From Chlamydomonas reinhardtii (taxonomy: Eukaryota > Chlorophyta > Chlorophyceae > Chlamydomonadales > Chlamydomonadaceae), in contig NC_057005.1 of the NCBI RefSeq assembly GCF_000002595.2, forward strand, positions 6,075,235 through 6,139,234: DNA of 64,000 bases, written 5' to 3'. Of this stretch, positions 44,101-56,605 are shown one piece after another. Numbering within the stretch: position 1 is the stretch's first letter; each line of letters starts with the position of its first letter. Position numbers and translations under genes: made by a program. The notes under the pieces are model-generated. The model saw only the letters and a program-made list of their open reading frames with translations, was not told the DNA's origin and ran no database searches.

Positions 44101-47100
44101 GAGGTGGGGTTGATTCACTGCATCGCAACGCAGCGGGGCCGAACTTTAAAAGGACGCACGACGGCGGCGGCCGCGGCGTGTGCCCTCCCGCCCGAACGCC
44201 CACACCCAGACGACGCCTCCACGCGACCAATCACCAACGAACCCAGAACCCAAAGAAACAACATAGCCCTGACACCCCTCGCACCTGCAGCTCCCGGCTG
44301 CTGCCTGTGAGGTCCCCGTCCTCCCCAAGTTCGCCTCCCTCCATGGGCGGCGCCGAGCCGTGGCCGGGCCCCGGGGTGTCCGCTGACACCCCCGACGCGC
44401 CGCTAGTCCCCGCCAACGCCGCCGCCGCCTCCGAAGCGATGCTGGACGGCAACGTGTCTAGCACGCGGACGCGGACCTTGGCGCTGCCGTGCGCGGTGCG
44501 GGCGCCCGGCCCGTCCTGAGACCCCAACACGTGCGAGCCGCCGCCGCTGAGGCTGGCAGTCAGTGCGCTCATGGGGTGCTCCAGGCCCGGCGACAGCTCC
44601 GGAATCACCGCCGCCGCCACGCGCAGCCGCGGCGGGCTGGACTTGCGGCCGTCATCGGGTTGCGCCGCCGCCGCAGCCGCCGCTGCCGCAGCGCTTAAAG
44701 CCACCTCCTGCAGCGTACCCACCACGCCGCCGCCGCCCGACCCGCTCGGCGCGGGCATCTGCAGCGACAGCTCAATGTTCTCCGTCGTCAGCATGTCTGC
44801 GGCCGCCTGCGCCGAAGCCGCATTCGCCTGGGCCAACCGCAGCGCGCCCGAGCCTGACCCTCGCCCGCCGGCCGCCAGCGCCGCCGCCGAGCCGAACGGC
44901 GACGCCGACGCCAGCACCCGCGGCATGGCTACATCTGGCAACAGCGGCATCCCGCCGCCGTCGATGCCGGGCGGGAGCGTGAAGCTGAGGCTGCCCGGCG
45001 TGGGGCTAAGTGCGTCCCGGCCGGGGCCAGTCGACGTGGGCGACGAAACCATGGGCACCGCCGCCGCGGCGCCCTCCATGCCGTCCAGCAGCGAGGCCTG
45101 TGTGGCCTGGCTGACCTCGCCGTCCGGCCCCACCGGCGGCTGGGCTGCGTCCTGGGGCGGCTCCGCCTGAGGCCGCTGCCCCTGGCCCTGCGGCGACTGG
45201 CCTGCGTCCGACTGGCCAGGGTCCGACAGGTCCGGCTGCGCCGTCAGTGGAAAGGAGCCGGGGTCCGGCTGCGTTGCTGGCGCCGCGGGCTCCTCGCCAG
45301 AGGACCGCTGCTGTGCGGCCGGGTCCTGCGACAGCGTCGCCGAGGTGGGCGCCTGCCCCAGCGACGACTGCTGCTCGTCCGAGCTCGCCGCGAAGCCGCC
45401 GCCACTGCTTGCTGCGTGCTCCGGCGGGATGCGGTGCCGGCCCTTGCCTCCTGGCGGCGTCCCGGCTGACGAGGGCCCGCTGGTGGACCCCCGCGCCGAC
45501 AGCACCATCGCGTTCACGGCGGCAGTGGCGCCAGCCACCGTGAGCGAGGGTGTGTTGCCGGTGGAGGCGGCCGGCGGTGGCGGCGGCACGCCCCCTGATA
45601 TCGGCGCCAGCACTGCCGCCGCGCCGGCAACCGCGGCCGCGCTCAGCGGCGGCTCGTCGGACGCGGGCATCATAAGCCCGGCATACGCGAGCGCCTCTGC
45701 CGCCGCCGCCAGCGCCTCCGCTGCGTGCTGATTGCCCGCGGCGGTGGTCCCCCCGGGGTCCATGCTGCGCCCTGCGATCTCGAAGGACGGTCTCAGCGAG
45801 GAGGCATTGGAGCACAGGCTGTTGCCGGTGATGGTGCGCCGTACGCGGCCGCGCTGCTCCACCGGCCGCGGCGCCTGCTGCGGGTCCTCTGACAGCACCG
45901 CATACCTGCGCGCGTTCCGTGGTACGGAGAGTGAGCGCGAGGCTGCAGTGCGAGGCTGCAGCCGGCTGTGCTTTACTATGCGGTTGACTCCGCTTCGTGC
46001 GGCCGTTCCGACCTACTTGCTTGCAATCGCAGTCAGCTGCAAATTATGACCTTTGATATTCTATGACCTCTCCGCCGCCAACCAATCCTTACCAGCAGCC
46101 GGCGAGCCCCGACTGTCATACGACATCTAATCCTGCCCCCGCGCCCACATACGGAACAACACAAAGGAGCCCGTGCACGCACCATTCGTGCCGCAGCTTG
46201 CCCACCAGCTGCCCGAACACCGCCCGCGACAGCATGGCTGCCAGGTCCGCCCAGGCGGCGCGGCTGAAGGACAGGTTGAACTCGTTCCTGCAGCACACAC
46301 GTGGCGAGCAGGCACACGACCACCACAGGCACATGAGGAACCAGGTCACCAGCCGGCGTGCAGACCACGTACGGTAGCGGCCAGGCCATGCGCCCCAGTC
46401 GGGCCAAGCCCCAAGCAGCCCCCCCCCCTGTACCGCACCCCTTGCACACGCCCCCCGACGGCCGCCCCACGCACCGTGCGAACACGTACACGCATCCCAG
46501 CGAGCGGCAGCGGTGCACCAGCGGCAGAATGACCAGTGTGCCGGCGGTGGCGGGCCGGCTGTTGTTAAGCGCCAGGTCTCGCGCCACCATGCGGCCGCCG
46601 CCAAAGTACTGCAGCGCGTCCTTGATGATCATGATGTCGCCAGCCTGGCACCGTGGCAAACCCAGACACGAAGACAAAACGCGTAAGCACGAGAACACGA
46701 GCGCGCTGCTTCTGATTTTCCCCCCTCTGAAGCCCCAAAACGCGCCGTGACAGCGTTGCGTCTGTAGCGCGGCCGTGTGCCCCTGCCTAGGCCCGACTGC
46801 ATGGCCACCCTAACCCCAGCGTATGAATCTCCTTCGCCCGCAGTCCCTTTCCCCTGTGCCCACTTCCCCATGGCCCACCTCCAGCACGCTCATCAGCAGT
46901 GTGCTGTCCGTGCCTATCTTGATGCACTCCACCGGCACGTGCTCCACTGGCGGCGCGGCGTTGCGGCCGCCGCCGCGCGCGCCGCCGCTGCGGAGCATGG
47001 CCCTGACGCTGCCCTGCGCCGACAGCGCCTGGCCCCGCTGGCCGCTGTTGCTGCTGCTGTCGCCCGACACCATGCCGTCCTCGCCGTCCATCGCCGACCC

Positions 47101-48527
47101 CAGGACCATGCAGTCCATGGTGTCGTACCCCATCGGCGAGCTGCCGTTGCCGTTGCCGCTATTCCGCCCCACCACTATCCCCGTGCCGGCGCCACCGCCC
47201 CCGCCCCCGCCTACAGCACCATTGGCTGCAGCGGTGCCTCGACCCCCACCTCCGCCTCCTCCTGCCCCGCCCGCGGGCACGAGCACCAGGCCACCCATGG
47301 AGGAGCTCGAGCTACTGGCCGCCGACGGCTGCACGCCCATAGGCGACGCCTGAGAGCCGCCGCCCATCACGATGCCGCCCATCCCTAGAGCCAGCACGCC
47401 AGGGCCCCCACCTCCACCTCCGCCTGTCCCGTAGCCGCCGTAGCCGCCGTACCCGCCGTACCCGCCAGCACTGCCCGCCGCGCCCACGCCGCTCCAGGGT
47501 GGCAGGCCCAGCCGCCCTGACACCTGCAGCAGCGGCGCCGCGTACACGACCGCGTGCTGCAGGCGGCTGGACACCAGCGCCAGCCGCACCTCGGGCAGCG
47601 CCGTCCCGGGGCCCGCCGCGCCGTCGGCCAGGAACACAGGCATGTCATAGGCAAACGCCCGCGCCAGCCCGTCCAGGTCCGTGGCGCCCAGCAGCCGCGA
47701 GTAAAAGGAGGCGCGCGCGGTGGCCCGCGTGGTGGTGATGGCGCCCGCCGCCCAGCCTGTGATGAGCTTGGTGGATGCGTGCCAGAACTGCTTGGTCCAG
47801 TCGATGGGCTCCACACTGCCCAGCGACAGGCAGCCCACCACCGTGTCGCTGCCGTTGGTGGCGGTGACGGGTAGGCAGGCGAAGGCGCGCAGGCCCTTCT
47901 CCCGGCACAGCAGCTGCCAGTCCAGGGGCCAGGCTGCGAAGGGCGGCGTCATCTCCGTCGCCTGCGAGGTGCTGTTGCTGACGTCGCGCGACAACAGCGA
48001 GGGGCCGCGGCTGGTGCCGCCGGTGATCGTGGCCGTGCCCGTCATACCGTCCATCGACACGTTGCCCGCCGAGCCGGTGGTGGCGCCGGGCAAGGCGCCG
48101 GCCCCGTCGTGCGCCTGGTGCTGGTGCGGATGCGGCTGCGACAACGACTGCTGCAAGCCCCGTTGACCTACGGCAGCAGCCACGAACTGCGCGCCCGGGT
48201 TGATGTCCATGCTGGGCGGGGGCATGGGCAAGTTGCCAGGGCTTGCGGGCGTGGGCCGGCCCCACGGCGGCGGCACGCCGCCTGGCTGCGCCGCCGGTGA
48301 GGCCGCCATCGCCACAACACCCGGGTCACTGAGGTACAGTGGCTGGCCCGAGCATGCGGCCGTCTCCACGCTGGTGTCGCTGCCGCGCAGCACGTGCGGG
48401 TCCGACATGCCCACCTGCAAGGGGCGAGGGGCGCAGCCATAGAGCGTGAGACTAGGGGCAGCAGCCTTGCAAAGGGCCATGCAGCGGGCACATCGCGGGA
48501 TGACAATCCACTAACGCGCAACGCCCC

Positions 48528-48596
<69 letters not shown>

Positions 48597-49695
48597 CCAC
48601 CGTCGTCGCTGCTGCCAGGCTGTTGGTGGAGCTAGTGCGGGAGGGCGGCCCGCGCCCCCGGTCGCCGCCACCAACCCCCAGCCCAGGGCCCTGATTGAGG
48701 AACTGCACGCCGCTGTTGGTGCGGCAGGAGGAGAAGGACGCTCCCGTCGTGAGTTTATTATACTCCAAGTGATACGCCGCGCCTGTGGCACATAGTATAC
48801 GGTACATCAGCCGGGATGATGTGCCTGACACACTTATGCCAGGCTCTGAATGCGTGGTGACTGGCGGCCGAAGTTGAAGGACCTGGTCCCGAATGCCAAG
48901 CCTCCGCCACCAGCCCTGCACACCCTGAGCCCCACATAATAATCTACAACCCGCATGATACTCACCCAGATGCTGGAAGACCTCCCCATCAGAGGACAGC
49001 GCCGTGAGGCAGGCCCACGAGACTGAGAGCCGCTGGCATAGCAACGCCATGATGCGGCTGACCTGCAGGGCCCCAACCCCGGCCGGCCGCAGGTGCAGGT
49101 GTATATATCGTGAACTCCAGAAGAATCAACCAGGCAGGCAGTAAGGACTCTCTCCCTTCGTGTCAAACGTGTGATGGTGGGGTGTCGCAGCACAAAAGCT
49201 GCCCGCCGGGACACCCGCCCAGGGCGTTCCAGTACCATACACGCCACCCCCCAGACGGTTTGCAGCTCGTTGAACACGGTGGCCGCCTTCAACACACGTG
49301 CCGTGCCGCTAAGCCAGTCAGGATTATGCGCGAGGGCGCTTGCATAAACCGCGGCCGTGCCTGATGGAGTGCTACTCAGTCTCACGCTACCAGCGCACCT
49401 GCATGCGCTCTGACGTATGTCCAAGCAGCTCCTGGAGCAATGCGACAACGCGCATAACGCCATCCTGCGCCGCTGGCAGCGAAACGTTTTGTTGCCGATG
49501 CCCAAATTGCTGCCGCTGGCCCTCAGCGTAAGCTTCTGATGCATTTTGCTGTTTTACTGCTTCTTCCTGCGAAAGCGCTGTGCCGCTCGGCACGGTCGAC
49601 CCAGCCGGAGCAGCCCCGTCACCCGGCTTCGGTCGTGCCGAGCCCGCAGCTGTGGAATGTCCATCCACAGCCTGAGACTTGAAGCAGCAGAACAT
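41107..49695 (-). CDS. Double-GAF, TKL-like protein kinase with altered catalytic loop (possible pseudokinase)
   Basis: Eleven minus-strand exons join in consistent phase to about 2036 residues: 49695-49399, 49062-48966, 48782-48595, 48414-46879, 46644-46475, 46287-46183, 45905-44285, 43988-43853, 43685-42159, 41850-41697 and 41386-41107. The start is MFCCFKSQ. A GAF domain interrupted by low-complexity inserts spans about residues 79-430 (MRVVALLQELLG, ACLTALSSDGEVFQHLG, GQPLYLSDPG, RAFACLPVTATNGSDTVVGCLSLGS). A second ends ILPLVHRCRSLGCVYVFAR. A 540-residue Ala/Gly/Pro linker leads to the kinase: VYLAAYRGRAVAVK (Lys1371), TVRHPNILRV, HGELRPENVLL where HRDLKPEN is expected (Glu1783), DAG instead of DFG, FLPPEV (APE position), SADVYMFGLLMWELYTG, and RCWAGNPKQRPSFRRI. 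About 320 Gly-rich residues interrupt the N-lobe. The C-terminal 10 residues could change if a GTAAGT at the end of the last exon is a donor. Confidence 0.8.
48529..48594. repeat. (CA)n / (GT)n microsatellite abutting a splice donor
   Basis: About 32 CA units on plus are GT units on the kinase coding strand. The tract starts at the donor of the exon ending at 48595, so the 5' splice site itself is the first GT of the repeat. Confidence 0.9.
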
Positions 49696-50582
49696 TTGGC
49701 CTGCTGAAGCCTACGTAGGTCCCCTCAGAGCATCTACCCCGGCGTAAGCGCTGGCGCTTGACCATGGGGATTCGCTAGCACAATGTAATAATATCTCCAT
49801 GCTAACAATACTTGGAACAAGGCATCGGTCCGCTGAGAGGTTTGCAAAATCGGACGCAGGCTAAAACCCGTAAGCGTGAAGCTATAGTGTCATATTACAG
49901 TGTAAAAGCGTCAGTTTTGCAGGTGTCCAACACCCCGTCCGATACACCGCTAAGGCGAAGGGGGGGCACACCCTGCTCATCTCAAGCGCCTCCCTCCATC
50001 CACTCCAGGTGACCCGCACGGTCCCGCTGGATATGCTATGCGATCTGCGAGCCCGTGTTTCGAGGCGTTACCGTGGCCCAGTATGGCCGATGGTTGCAGA
50101 CAACCCCCCTCCCCCAAATTCGCTATGGGCCAACAGCTTCAAATGTTCAACCCCGGCACGAACCCGACACATCAGGCCTGTCACAGCCACCCACGCGGTG
50201 CTGTGCACGGGTGCGTTGGCATGCCCATGCCTCACATGCAATACTTGACCCTCTGATGCGCATAGATAGCCAGCTTACCCGCTACCACGCCGCTGTCTCG
50301 CTGTCCATTGGCTTCCTCGCCAAGGGCCAACAACGAACCCCGGAAAATGCCCAAGGTGTCATCCCAGATTCTAGTTGATAACCGGCACCCCCAACCACGC
50401 AGGGGGACGGCCTTGCAGGCTGACCGCGATGAGGCCCCAGCCCCGGCGTTACCTTCGAGGCGGTCCTGCAGCAGGCGCTGTGGAATGCGTGTGTTCAGTA
50501 CGCGGTGTGCTGTCGTGGCACTGGGCGTGCTCTGATCCTGAGGTCCCACCGTGGTGACGTCTGCGCCTGGGAGCGGGACTGG

Positions 50583-50620
50583 GTGTGCGATGGGACAGGG
50601 TTTAGGCAGGTTGGCGAGGT
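50583..50620 (+). repeat. Dispersed repeat family A, copy
   Basis: Identical over 38 bases to 14694-14731. The similarity to the minus-strand copy near 28962-29022 continues to the right, through CCCGTAGGGTG. Confidence 0.65.
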
Positions 50621-50781
50621 CCCGTAGGGTGTGGGACTGGGTGGCGGACGGTGGCCCTCCCGTGTGCCCACGGGTCCTTGTGCCGCAGCTGCTAAAGGTC
50701 GCGGCGCGCGCGGACGCGGAGTTGCTGCGGGCGCTCTGGGAGCGGCCCTTCTAGTGTGCTGACCCGCTTTGGCGGCGTGTG

Positions 50782-51215
50782 TTGGTGCGTGCGTGCCTGG
50801 GTTTGGTCGTGCGCCGGCGGTGCTTCCCGTGCGGTAGCCGGTCTTATTTGTTGTCGAGTCTATGCGCGCGGCCGCTTAGTCCGGTGCGCGGGTGTAGCGG
50901 TCGGTAAGCTGCTGCCTGTGTGCCCTGGCTTGCGTGGGGCCCGTGACCCGGTTGGCTGCGAGTTGGTGCGTGTGTGCCTGCGCGTTGCTTGTGCGCGTGC
51001 GGTGGTTCCCGTGCGGTCGCTGGTCTGCTTTGTTGCTGGGTAAGTGCGCGCGGCCGCTTGGATCGGCGGGCGTGCATGGCGGTCGGGTTGCAGCTACCTC
51101 TGTTCCCTGGCCTGCATGGGGCCCGGGGCCCGGTTTGCGGTGTGTTGGTGCGGCGCTCTGTTGTGTACCGTATGCGCCTGCGGTAGTTCCCGTGCGCGCG
51201 GGGTTTTTGCGCTTG
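50782..51215 (+). repeat. 181-bp tandem repeat, about 2.4 copies
   Basis: Units begin with TTGGTGCG at 50782, 50963 and 51145, giving periods of 181 and 182. Shared blocks in register include TTCCCGTGCG, GCGCGCGGCCGCTT, and TGGGGCCCG near each unit end. The third copy breaks off after about 65-70 bases. Divergence between copies 1 and 2 is moderate. Confidence 0.8.
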
Positions 51216-52826
51216 GGTGCTGGGGTTCCGTGTTTCTCCTTTCTTGTATTTTTAATGGTTATTTCGCCTTTTTTTGGGTCTGGAGGGGTACCCTTGGGAT
51301 TCGGTTGCTGGTGCGGGGGTCCCTGGCGTTCTGCTTGCTCACATTGCAGGTTGCGTGCCAGTGTGGTGCTGTGCCTTTCCCCTTCCTTCTCCTTTGTAAC
51401 CACTCAGAAGAAGGTAACTCTTTGTAACGTGTTGATGCCTGTCGCGGTCATGGCGTGGATGCTGCTGGACAAGATGTTGATGCCTCTCTCTACCTCTTGT
51501 CACACGATCCTATGTGCTGACGCTTTCCCCGCGTGCCCCGTTGGTTCTAGCTCTTCCGCCTTGCAGTCTGATTAGCGTTTACAGAGTCATAGACCAACGG
51601 CAATAACATCAGCAGACAACTGTACCATTCTGTTTGGGTGAATCGTATTATCTCACCCGCACGCCTGTCTGCGTGTCTGTGCAGCAAGAGACAGCGCACC
51701 ACTCAGCTCAAGTCAAGACAGGCTTGCTTGAGCCTTCGGAACGCACTACGGATGCCGGAATGGACCCGCGCATACTCGCGCACAGTCACCGGCACCTGCA
51801 CAGGTGCTCTATAAACGAAGATATGCTCGCTTAGTAGGCCACTGGGCGACCGATTCCCACACAGCTGATGTGACTGCCTACCCATAACTTGACACGTGGT
51901 TACGGCACGGCAGCAAAACCCTGGCACTGACACGCGCCCTGTCTGGTCACTTGCCAACGCGTGACACTCTGATCCGGGCCTGACACGCGGTCAGGTACGG
52001 CCGCCCCAGCCTGCCGGTCTTCCACCAGAATGTTATCGACGATGCTATAAGGAAACAGAATGCGTACTGGCGGCACTCGCACATCCCCACGGGCACCCCT
52101 GGTGTGCGCGTGCGTGTGCGTGCGTTTGCGTGCTCGTGGGTCCGTGCGTGTGCGTGTGTGTTGGTCCCATCGGCGCACGGCCTGTGCTGATGACGGGGTT
52201 CCGCCATGGCGATGCCCGGTTCTGAACATGGCCAACCCGCCTTCGCATCGCCCCCATCGCATTCACGCATCCATGCCCCAGTGGGCGCGCACTCATGCGT
52301 GTGCGCGTCCTCGCCGGCAGGGTAGCGAGGGAGCCGTTCGGCGGCCCGCGCCCTGCTCGCACCCACCCACCCATCCCGCCGCTTCGTCTCCCCGCCCATG
52401 CCGCGGCCGCCCCGTCTCACGCCGAGCCCATGCACTCTTGCCACTTAACACTGCCGCCCTCCCTCCTTTCTCCCTCTTTCTTCCTTTGTCAAGCCGCGCG
52501 CGGGATCCCATAGCCTTGTACTGCCCTGCTACGCTACTTCCACGACTTCTACTCGTACTCGCCGCCTTGCCATCCCCCACATGTCCGTCGCGCCCGGCTG
52601 CTGGACGCTTCTACCTGGCGCTTCCTCGTTCACATCCAGGTGAGTATGTTAGTATAACCTTGCAACTAGTTGGGCGACGGGGTCCGCGCGCGGCTCGCAC
52701 TGTTGACATGACTTCGGAGCTGCTCTGGACTGCTCCTTCCACCTGCCGCTACACTGCCCAAGCCCGCCCGACTACATACGGTGATGTACAACGACGCGCT
52801 TTTGCAGCTGCAGGTCGCCTTGCCGC

Positions 52827-52867
52827 GCGACTGTTTCCTTACGGGATTGGTTCAACGTTAACCCCCA
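52827..52867 (+). repeat. Dispersed repeat family B, copy
   Basis: Matches 29176-29216 nearly base for base. It is followed by CCCCACGGGCACCCCTGGTG, which also occurs at about 52083-52104 next to a GT-rich tract. Confidence 0.65.
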
Positions 52868-53995
52868 CGGGCACCCCTGGTGATGGCAGGGTGTCTGCTT
52901 GCCTGGCGATGGAGGTGGAGGGCCAGGGGCACCCTGTGGAGGGCCCGGTGGCGGGGGCACATGCCTCAGCAGGCGGCGCGCAGACCTTGGTAACTGGGTC
53001 AAAGCCGCGCGGACTGCGTGGCGGCATGCATGTGATTGGGGTAGCGGGGGGGGCGAGTCCCCCTTCGCACGTCTCCGCCCCAGCTCCGCCACCCGGCCAC
53101 CGGTCACCGGTCACATCACCGGCTACCAATCCCACACCGGTGCAAGATTTGATGTACATCGCGCGCAGGCTGCCTTAATAGCGCACCCGGGACTGCGACC
53201 GGGCATGGCGACGGCTGCTGTAGGCCTGGGCCTGCCAGACCTAGCGCTGGGTTCCCCCACGTTAGACCTTGTGTTACGGTAGGCATCGCATAAGGTGCCA
53301 GATGAGGCACTGTGGGCGATGCGTTCAACTCATGTGGAAGGATGGCGAGCGAACCAGCTAGCCCGGACGCGCACCTACGCGCACGCCTCGGTTACACACA
53401 GGGTGCCATGGGACAGGGCAAGGGGCCGGTTACACACCACGGGGTTACACAGTAACTCTGGCGGATCCCACACAGGCGGATCCCCCTGTCCCCTATCGCC
53501 CCGTTACCCCGTTGCCTCAATCGTCTCCATCGCCCACGCATGAAATGAAACGCTATGCGCTTGTACTGTGCTGTATGTGACATCGGATGCTTTGGCATCC
53601 TCGTGCGCCCAGGTGCGCAAGCGGGTCCTTCCTAAATGTCATACAGTACATCAATACCGTAGTATTTGTGTAGTAAGATATGTACAAAAACAGGAATGCC
53701 TTATGCTTAAGGTCGGCCCTTGCATGGGGGCCCTTCGAAGTTTTCGGATTGAAGTTCTCTTGCCTCTTGTGATTCCTCACTTAACCTATCAACGACAACA
53801 CATACACTGATATACATTGAGCACAAGTAACACATCAAGCATAAACGCGTTAATCACTCGCTTACAGTTCGTCCGCTGCACCCCCATAGGACCCGCTCAC
53901 CTCGCGCAGTCACTGGTGTAGGTGCATAGCGCACTCAGATATAGGTTTTGGCATAGCAGCAGCGTCAAGGGCAGCCGCTCAGACGCTTAGCGAAA

Positions 53996-55635
53996 ATGAA
54001 CGGAGACGTGGCGGGCAGCCTCTTCACGTCCACGTACCGCAACGTAAAACTTGCGGGGAAAGCTCCACCTGCAGCTAACCTATCCGGGACAGGCTCGGTA
54101 AGGCTCTCGCGCGCATCATCGAAGTCACAAGGCTCTTGAATGAGCAGAGCTTTCTATAACGACACTTGTTGCTATACCTTGCAGTGCTTTGACACGACAT
54201 CGCTATCGCCGGCGCGAGCTGGTGCGCATAAGGCGCTCGATGTGCAGAAGGATGAGCTGCCGGTGTGGTCCAAGTCCACATTGTCCTACAAGTAAGTTAT
54301 CTGCACGAATCCTGCCTGAATGAGGCACCTGCTGATCACTCCGGCGATGGTGCACAGGTACCCCGCTGGCAGGCCCAACCCCACTGGGTTTCTGAAGAAG
54401 GGCGACGGCGAGATGATTAAGACGAAGACGGGAGGGTTTGAGGAACGGAAGCCGTCCCCACCTCAAGCGGGCGCGTACAAGCGCCGGGAAAACCCGCCGA
54501 ACACGGCGTTTCGGCGCTTCTACGAGCGTGGCGACTTGCCCATCGCTGTGGACCACCGCGGCTCAAAGAACATGATTGCGTGGAAGGTGCGTTTGATTGG
54601 GGGGAGGCGCGGGGGCCCCACGGCTGCAGACACACCGTAATGGGGTGCGGATATGCACACATGTGGGCATACCGTATGTCCCCGCGCAGCGTGTGCCCTC
54701 CACTCACTAGACTGCAGTACATGCGCCACATTACCGGCCCAGACCCCCGTAGCTACGTCCACAGTATACCCCAGCGGCGCTGCCCAGCCACGCAACAAAG
54801 CCGTGTGCGCCAAACGCCCAGCCCTACACTTCACTGACCCGCCCCCAATCCACTCCAACCACACACTGGCTGTTGCCCTGGTAGGTGGATATTGAGAAGC
54901 TGGACTACCACCACTACCTGCCCATCTTCTTCGACGGCATCCGCGAGACGCAGGAGCCGTACCGCTTCCTGGCGGTGAAGGGCGTGGAGGACATGCTGCG
55001 CGTGGGTGGGTCCAAAATCCTGCCCGTCATCCCGCAGCTCATCATCCCCATCAAGACGGCGCTCAACACGCGCGACCACAGCGTCATGTGCATCACGCTG
55101 CAGCTCCTACAGAAGCTGGTGCTGTCGGCGGACCTGGTGGGTGAGGCGCTGGTGCCCTACTACCGCCAGATTCTGCCCATTTTCAATCTGTATAAGAACA
55201 AGAACAAGAACCTGGGCGACGGCATTGACTATGGCCAGCGCAACTACGACTGCCTGGGGGAGCTCATTGCGGACACGCTCGCGCTGTTCGAGCAAAAGGG
55301 CGGTGACGACGCCTTCATCAACATCAAGGTGAGGCTTGCTTCCGTCATGGATTAAGAGGGTGATGCTCGCCAGTTCAGTTCAACGGCGCTTGACTGCAAC
55401 ATTCGGAGATTGCATGGGGGATGCCGGGTTCGCATGCGGACGGTGGAATGCGCCAGAGAGCCAGCCACGGCCCCGTGCCCCACCTCCGCATCCGACGCTA
55501 CTAATTTAGGCACTTGGCTTCTGCTGCTCCTGTGTCATGCCTGCATTTGAGGCTGGTCTGACATGTGGTTGTGTTCCGCCATCCCCCCTGCAGTACATGG
55601 TGCCCACCTACGAGTCCAGCGTGAACTACGCATAA
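53996..55635 (+). CDS. PACRG: Parkin co-regulated gene protein, ciliary inner junction
   Basis: PACRG is an axonemal protein that, with FAP20, closes the inner junction of the doublet microtubules in cilia and flagella. Exons 53996-54097, 54185-54291, 54358-54586, 54885-55328 and 55594-55635 give 307 residues with consistent phases. The conserved armadillo-like domain begins [18 protein letters not shown] and continues [22 protein letters not shown]. It then runs [61 protein letters not shown] and [20 protein letters not shown], a close match to human PACRG through its C-terminus. The N-terminal 100 residues are more variable, as in other algae. The presence of this gene implies a flagellated organism. 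Start ATG 53996 is the first in frame. Confidence 0.95.
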
Positions 55636-56570
55636 AGCCGCCGACAGCCAGTACAGGCGGAGCGGTTCGCGCGGCAGGAGGAGCGGCTAGCTAAAGAGGT
55701 CGAAAGTTGCTTTGGGCACTTCAGCTTGGCGGTGCGCATTGGATGTGGCCGATGGGCTACGCACCCCTTGGCTCTGGCGGCAGCGACCGCGTGCGGGGCA
55801 GGGGAATGTCGTGTTTCCTTTATTGCTATGCCAGGGTACGTAAATGGGTGGCAGAGCGCTGACTGATTCGGTCTTGACGATGCATCGTTCGCATCCTGCA
55901 GGTTTCAGCTGACCGTTTACTGACTAACAACATAGGCAGGCCTTGACATTACGTGTTCATTGCAATGGCAAGGGGGCCAGCTGACACGAGGTACCGCTAG
56001 GTACCGCTTTCATAGATGTTAGGTTTCCTTCGTATGCAACTCTGCAGCCAGCCACACAGGGGGGCGGCAAGTCGGATCTGAGGGCACTGTGGTGTCAAAA
56101 GAAGTTAAGAAGAGTAGGTGGGTAGCTTCAGTTGGAGATGTACATTGTTGGGCTGAGCCCCCGGAGTGCAGCAATTCAGGGGGGCTGAAGCCCCCCAAAG
56201 TAACACCCCTATCCGTGTCGTTAACGTAAGTCGAAGCATGGCTCCGTGGTGGGCCGCGTGCCCACAGCATGTCAGCCTCTCTCATGCCTCTCTGATCTCG
56301 GCAGTCATGCATGCCAGACGGGCTGTTGTTGGACATGTTCGTGTGGTTAAGATCAGACATCTAAGGAGTCCCGTTGCTCCTTAAGTTCATGGCAAGACAC
56401 GGCAAGTCTCCGCGGTCCAACGATGTACGGTGCGGTAGTTGCCACCTGCGAGAATGATCGCCCCTGTCCAGCAGCCAACAGTCCACAGCGGAGGAATGGC
56501 TGAATGGTTCCCTGGGATCCAGCCTGTCGCTTTATTCTATCTCCTAATCAAGCAGGGGTGTTATCCGAAC

Positions 56571-56605
<35 letters not shown>

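Larger units (their letters stand above)
49696..53995. other. Gene-poor, repeat-rich region between kinase and PACRG
   Basis: The ends should hold the divergent promoters of the kinase and PACRG. Between them are a dispersed repeat copy (50583-50620), a 181-bp tandem repeat (50782-51215), TGTAA motifs near 51395-51425, and GT-rich tracts near 52105-52160. A second dispersed repeat copy lies at 52827-52867. Open frames (for example 50232-50549 minus, 52060-53178 plus) show no recognisable domain. I see no supported gene. Confidence 0.55.

Noticed and set aside
48834-49544. 236-codon minus-strand open frame between the first two kinase exons
   Set aside because: Joining 49399 to 49062 in phase gives a continuous GAF-like helix and strand, so most of this frame is intron.
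50232-50549. 105-codon minus-strand frame that could be an element-derived protein fragment
   Set aside because: No reverse transcriptase, transposase or other diagnostic motif is visible, so no element family can be named.
52060-53178. 372-codon plus-strand open frame
   Set aside because: It crosses dispersed repeat copies and GT-rich tracts, and has no recognisable domain or consistent codon bias.
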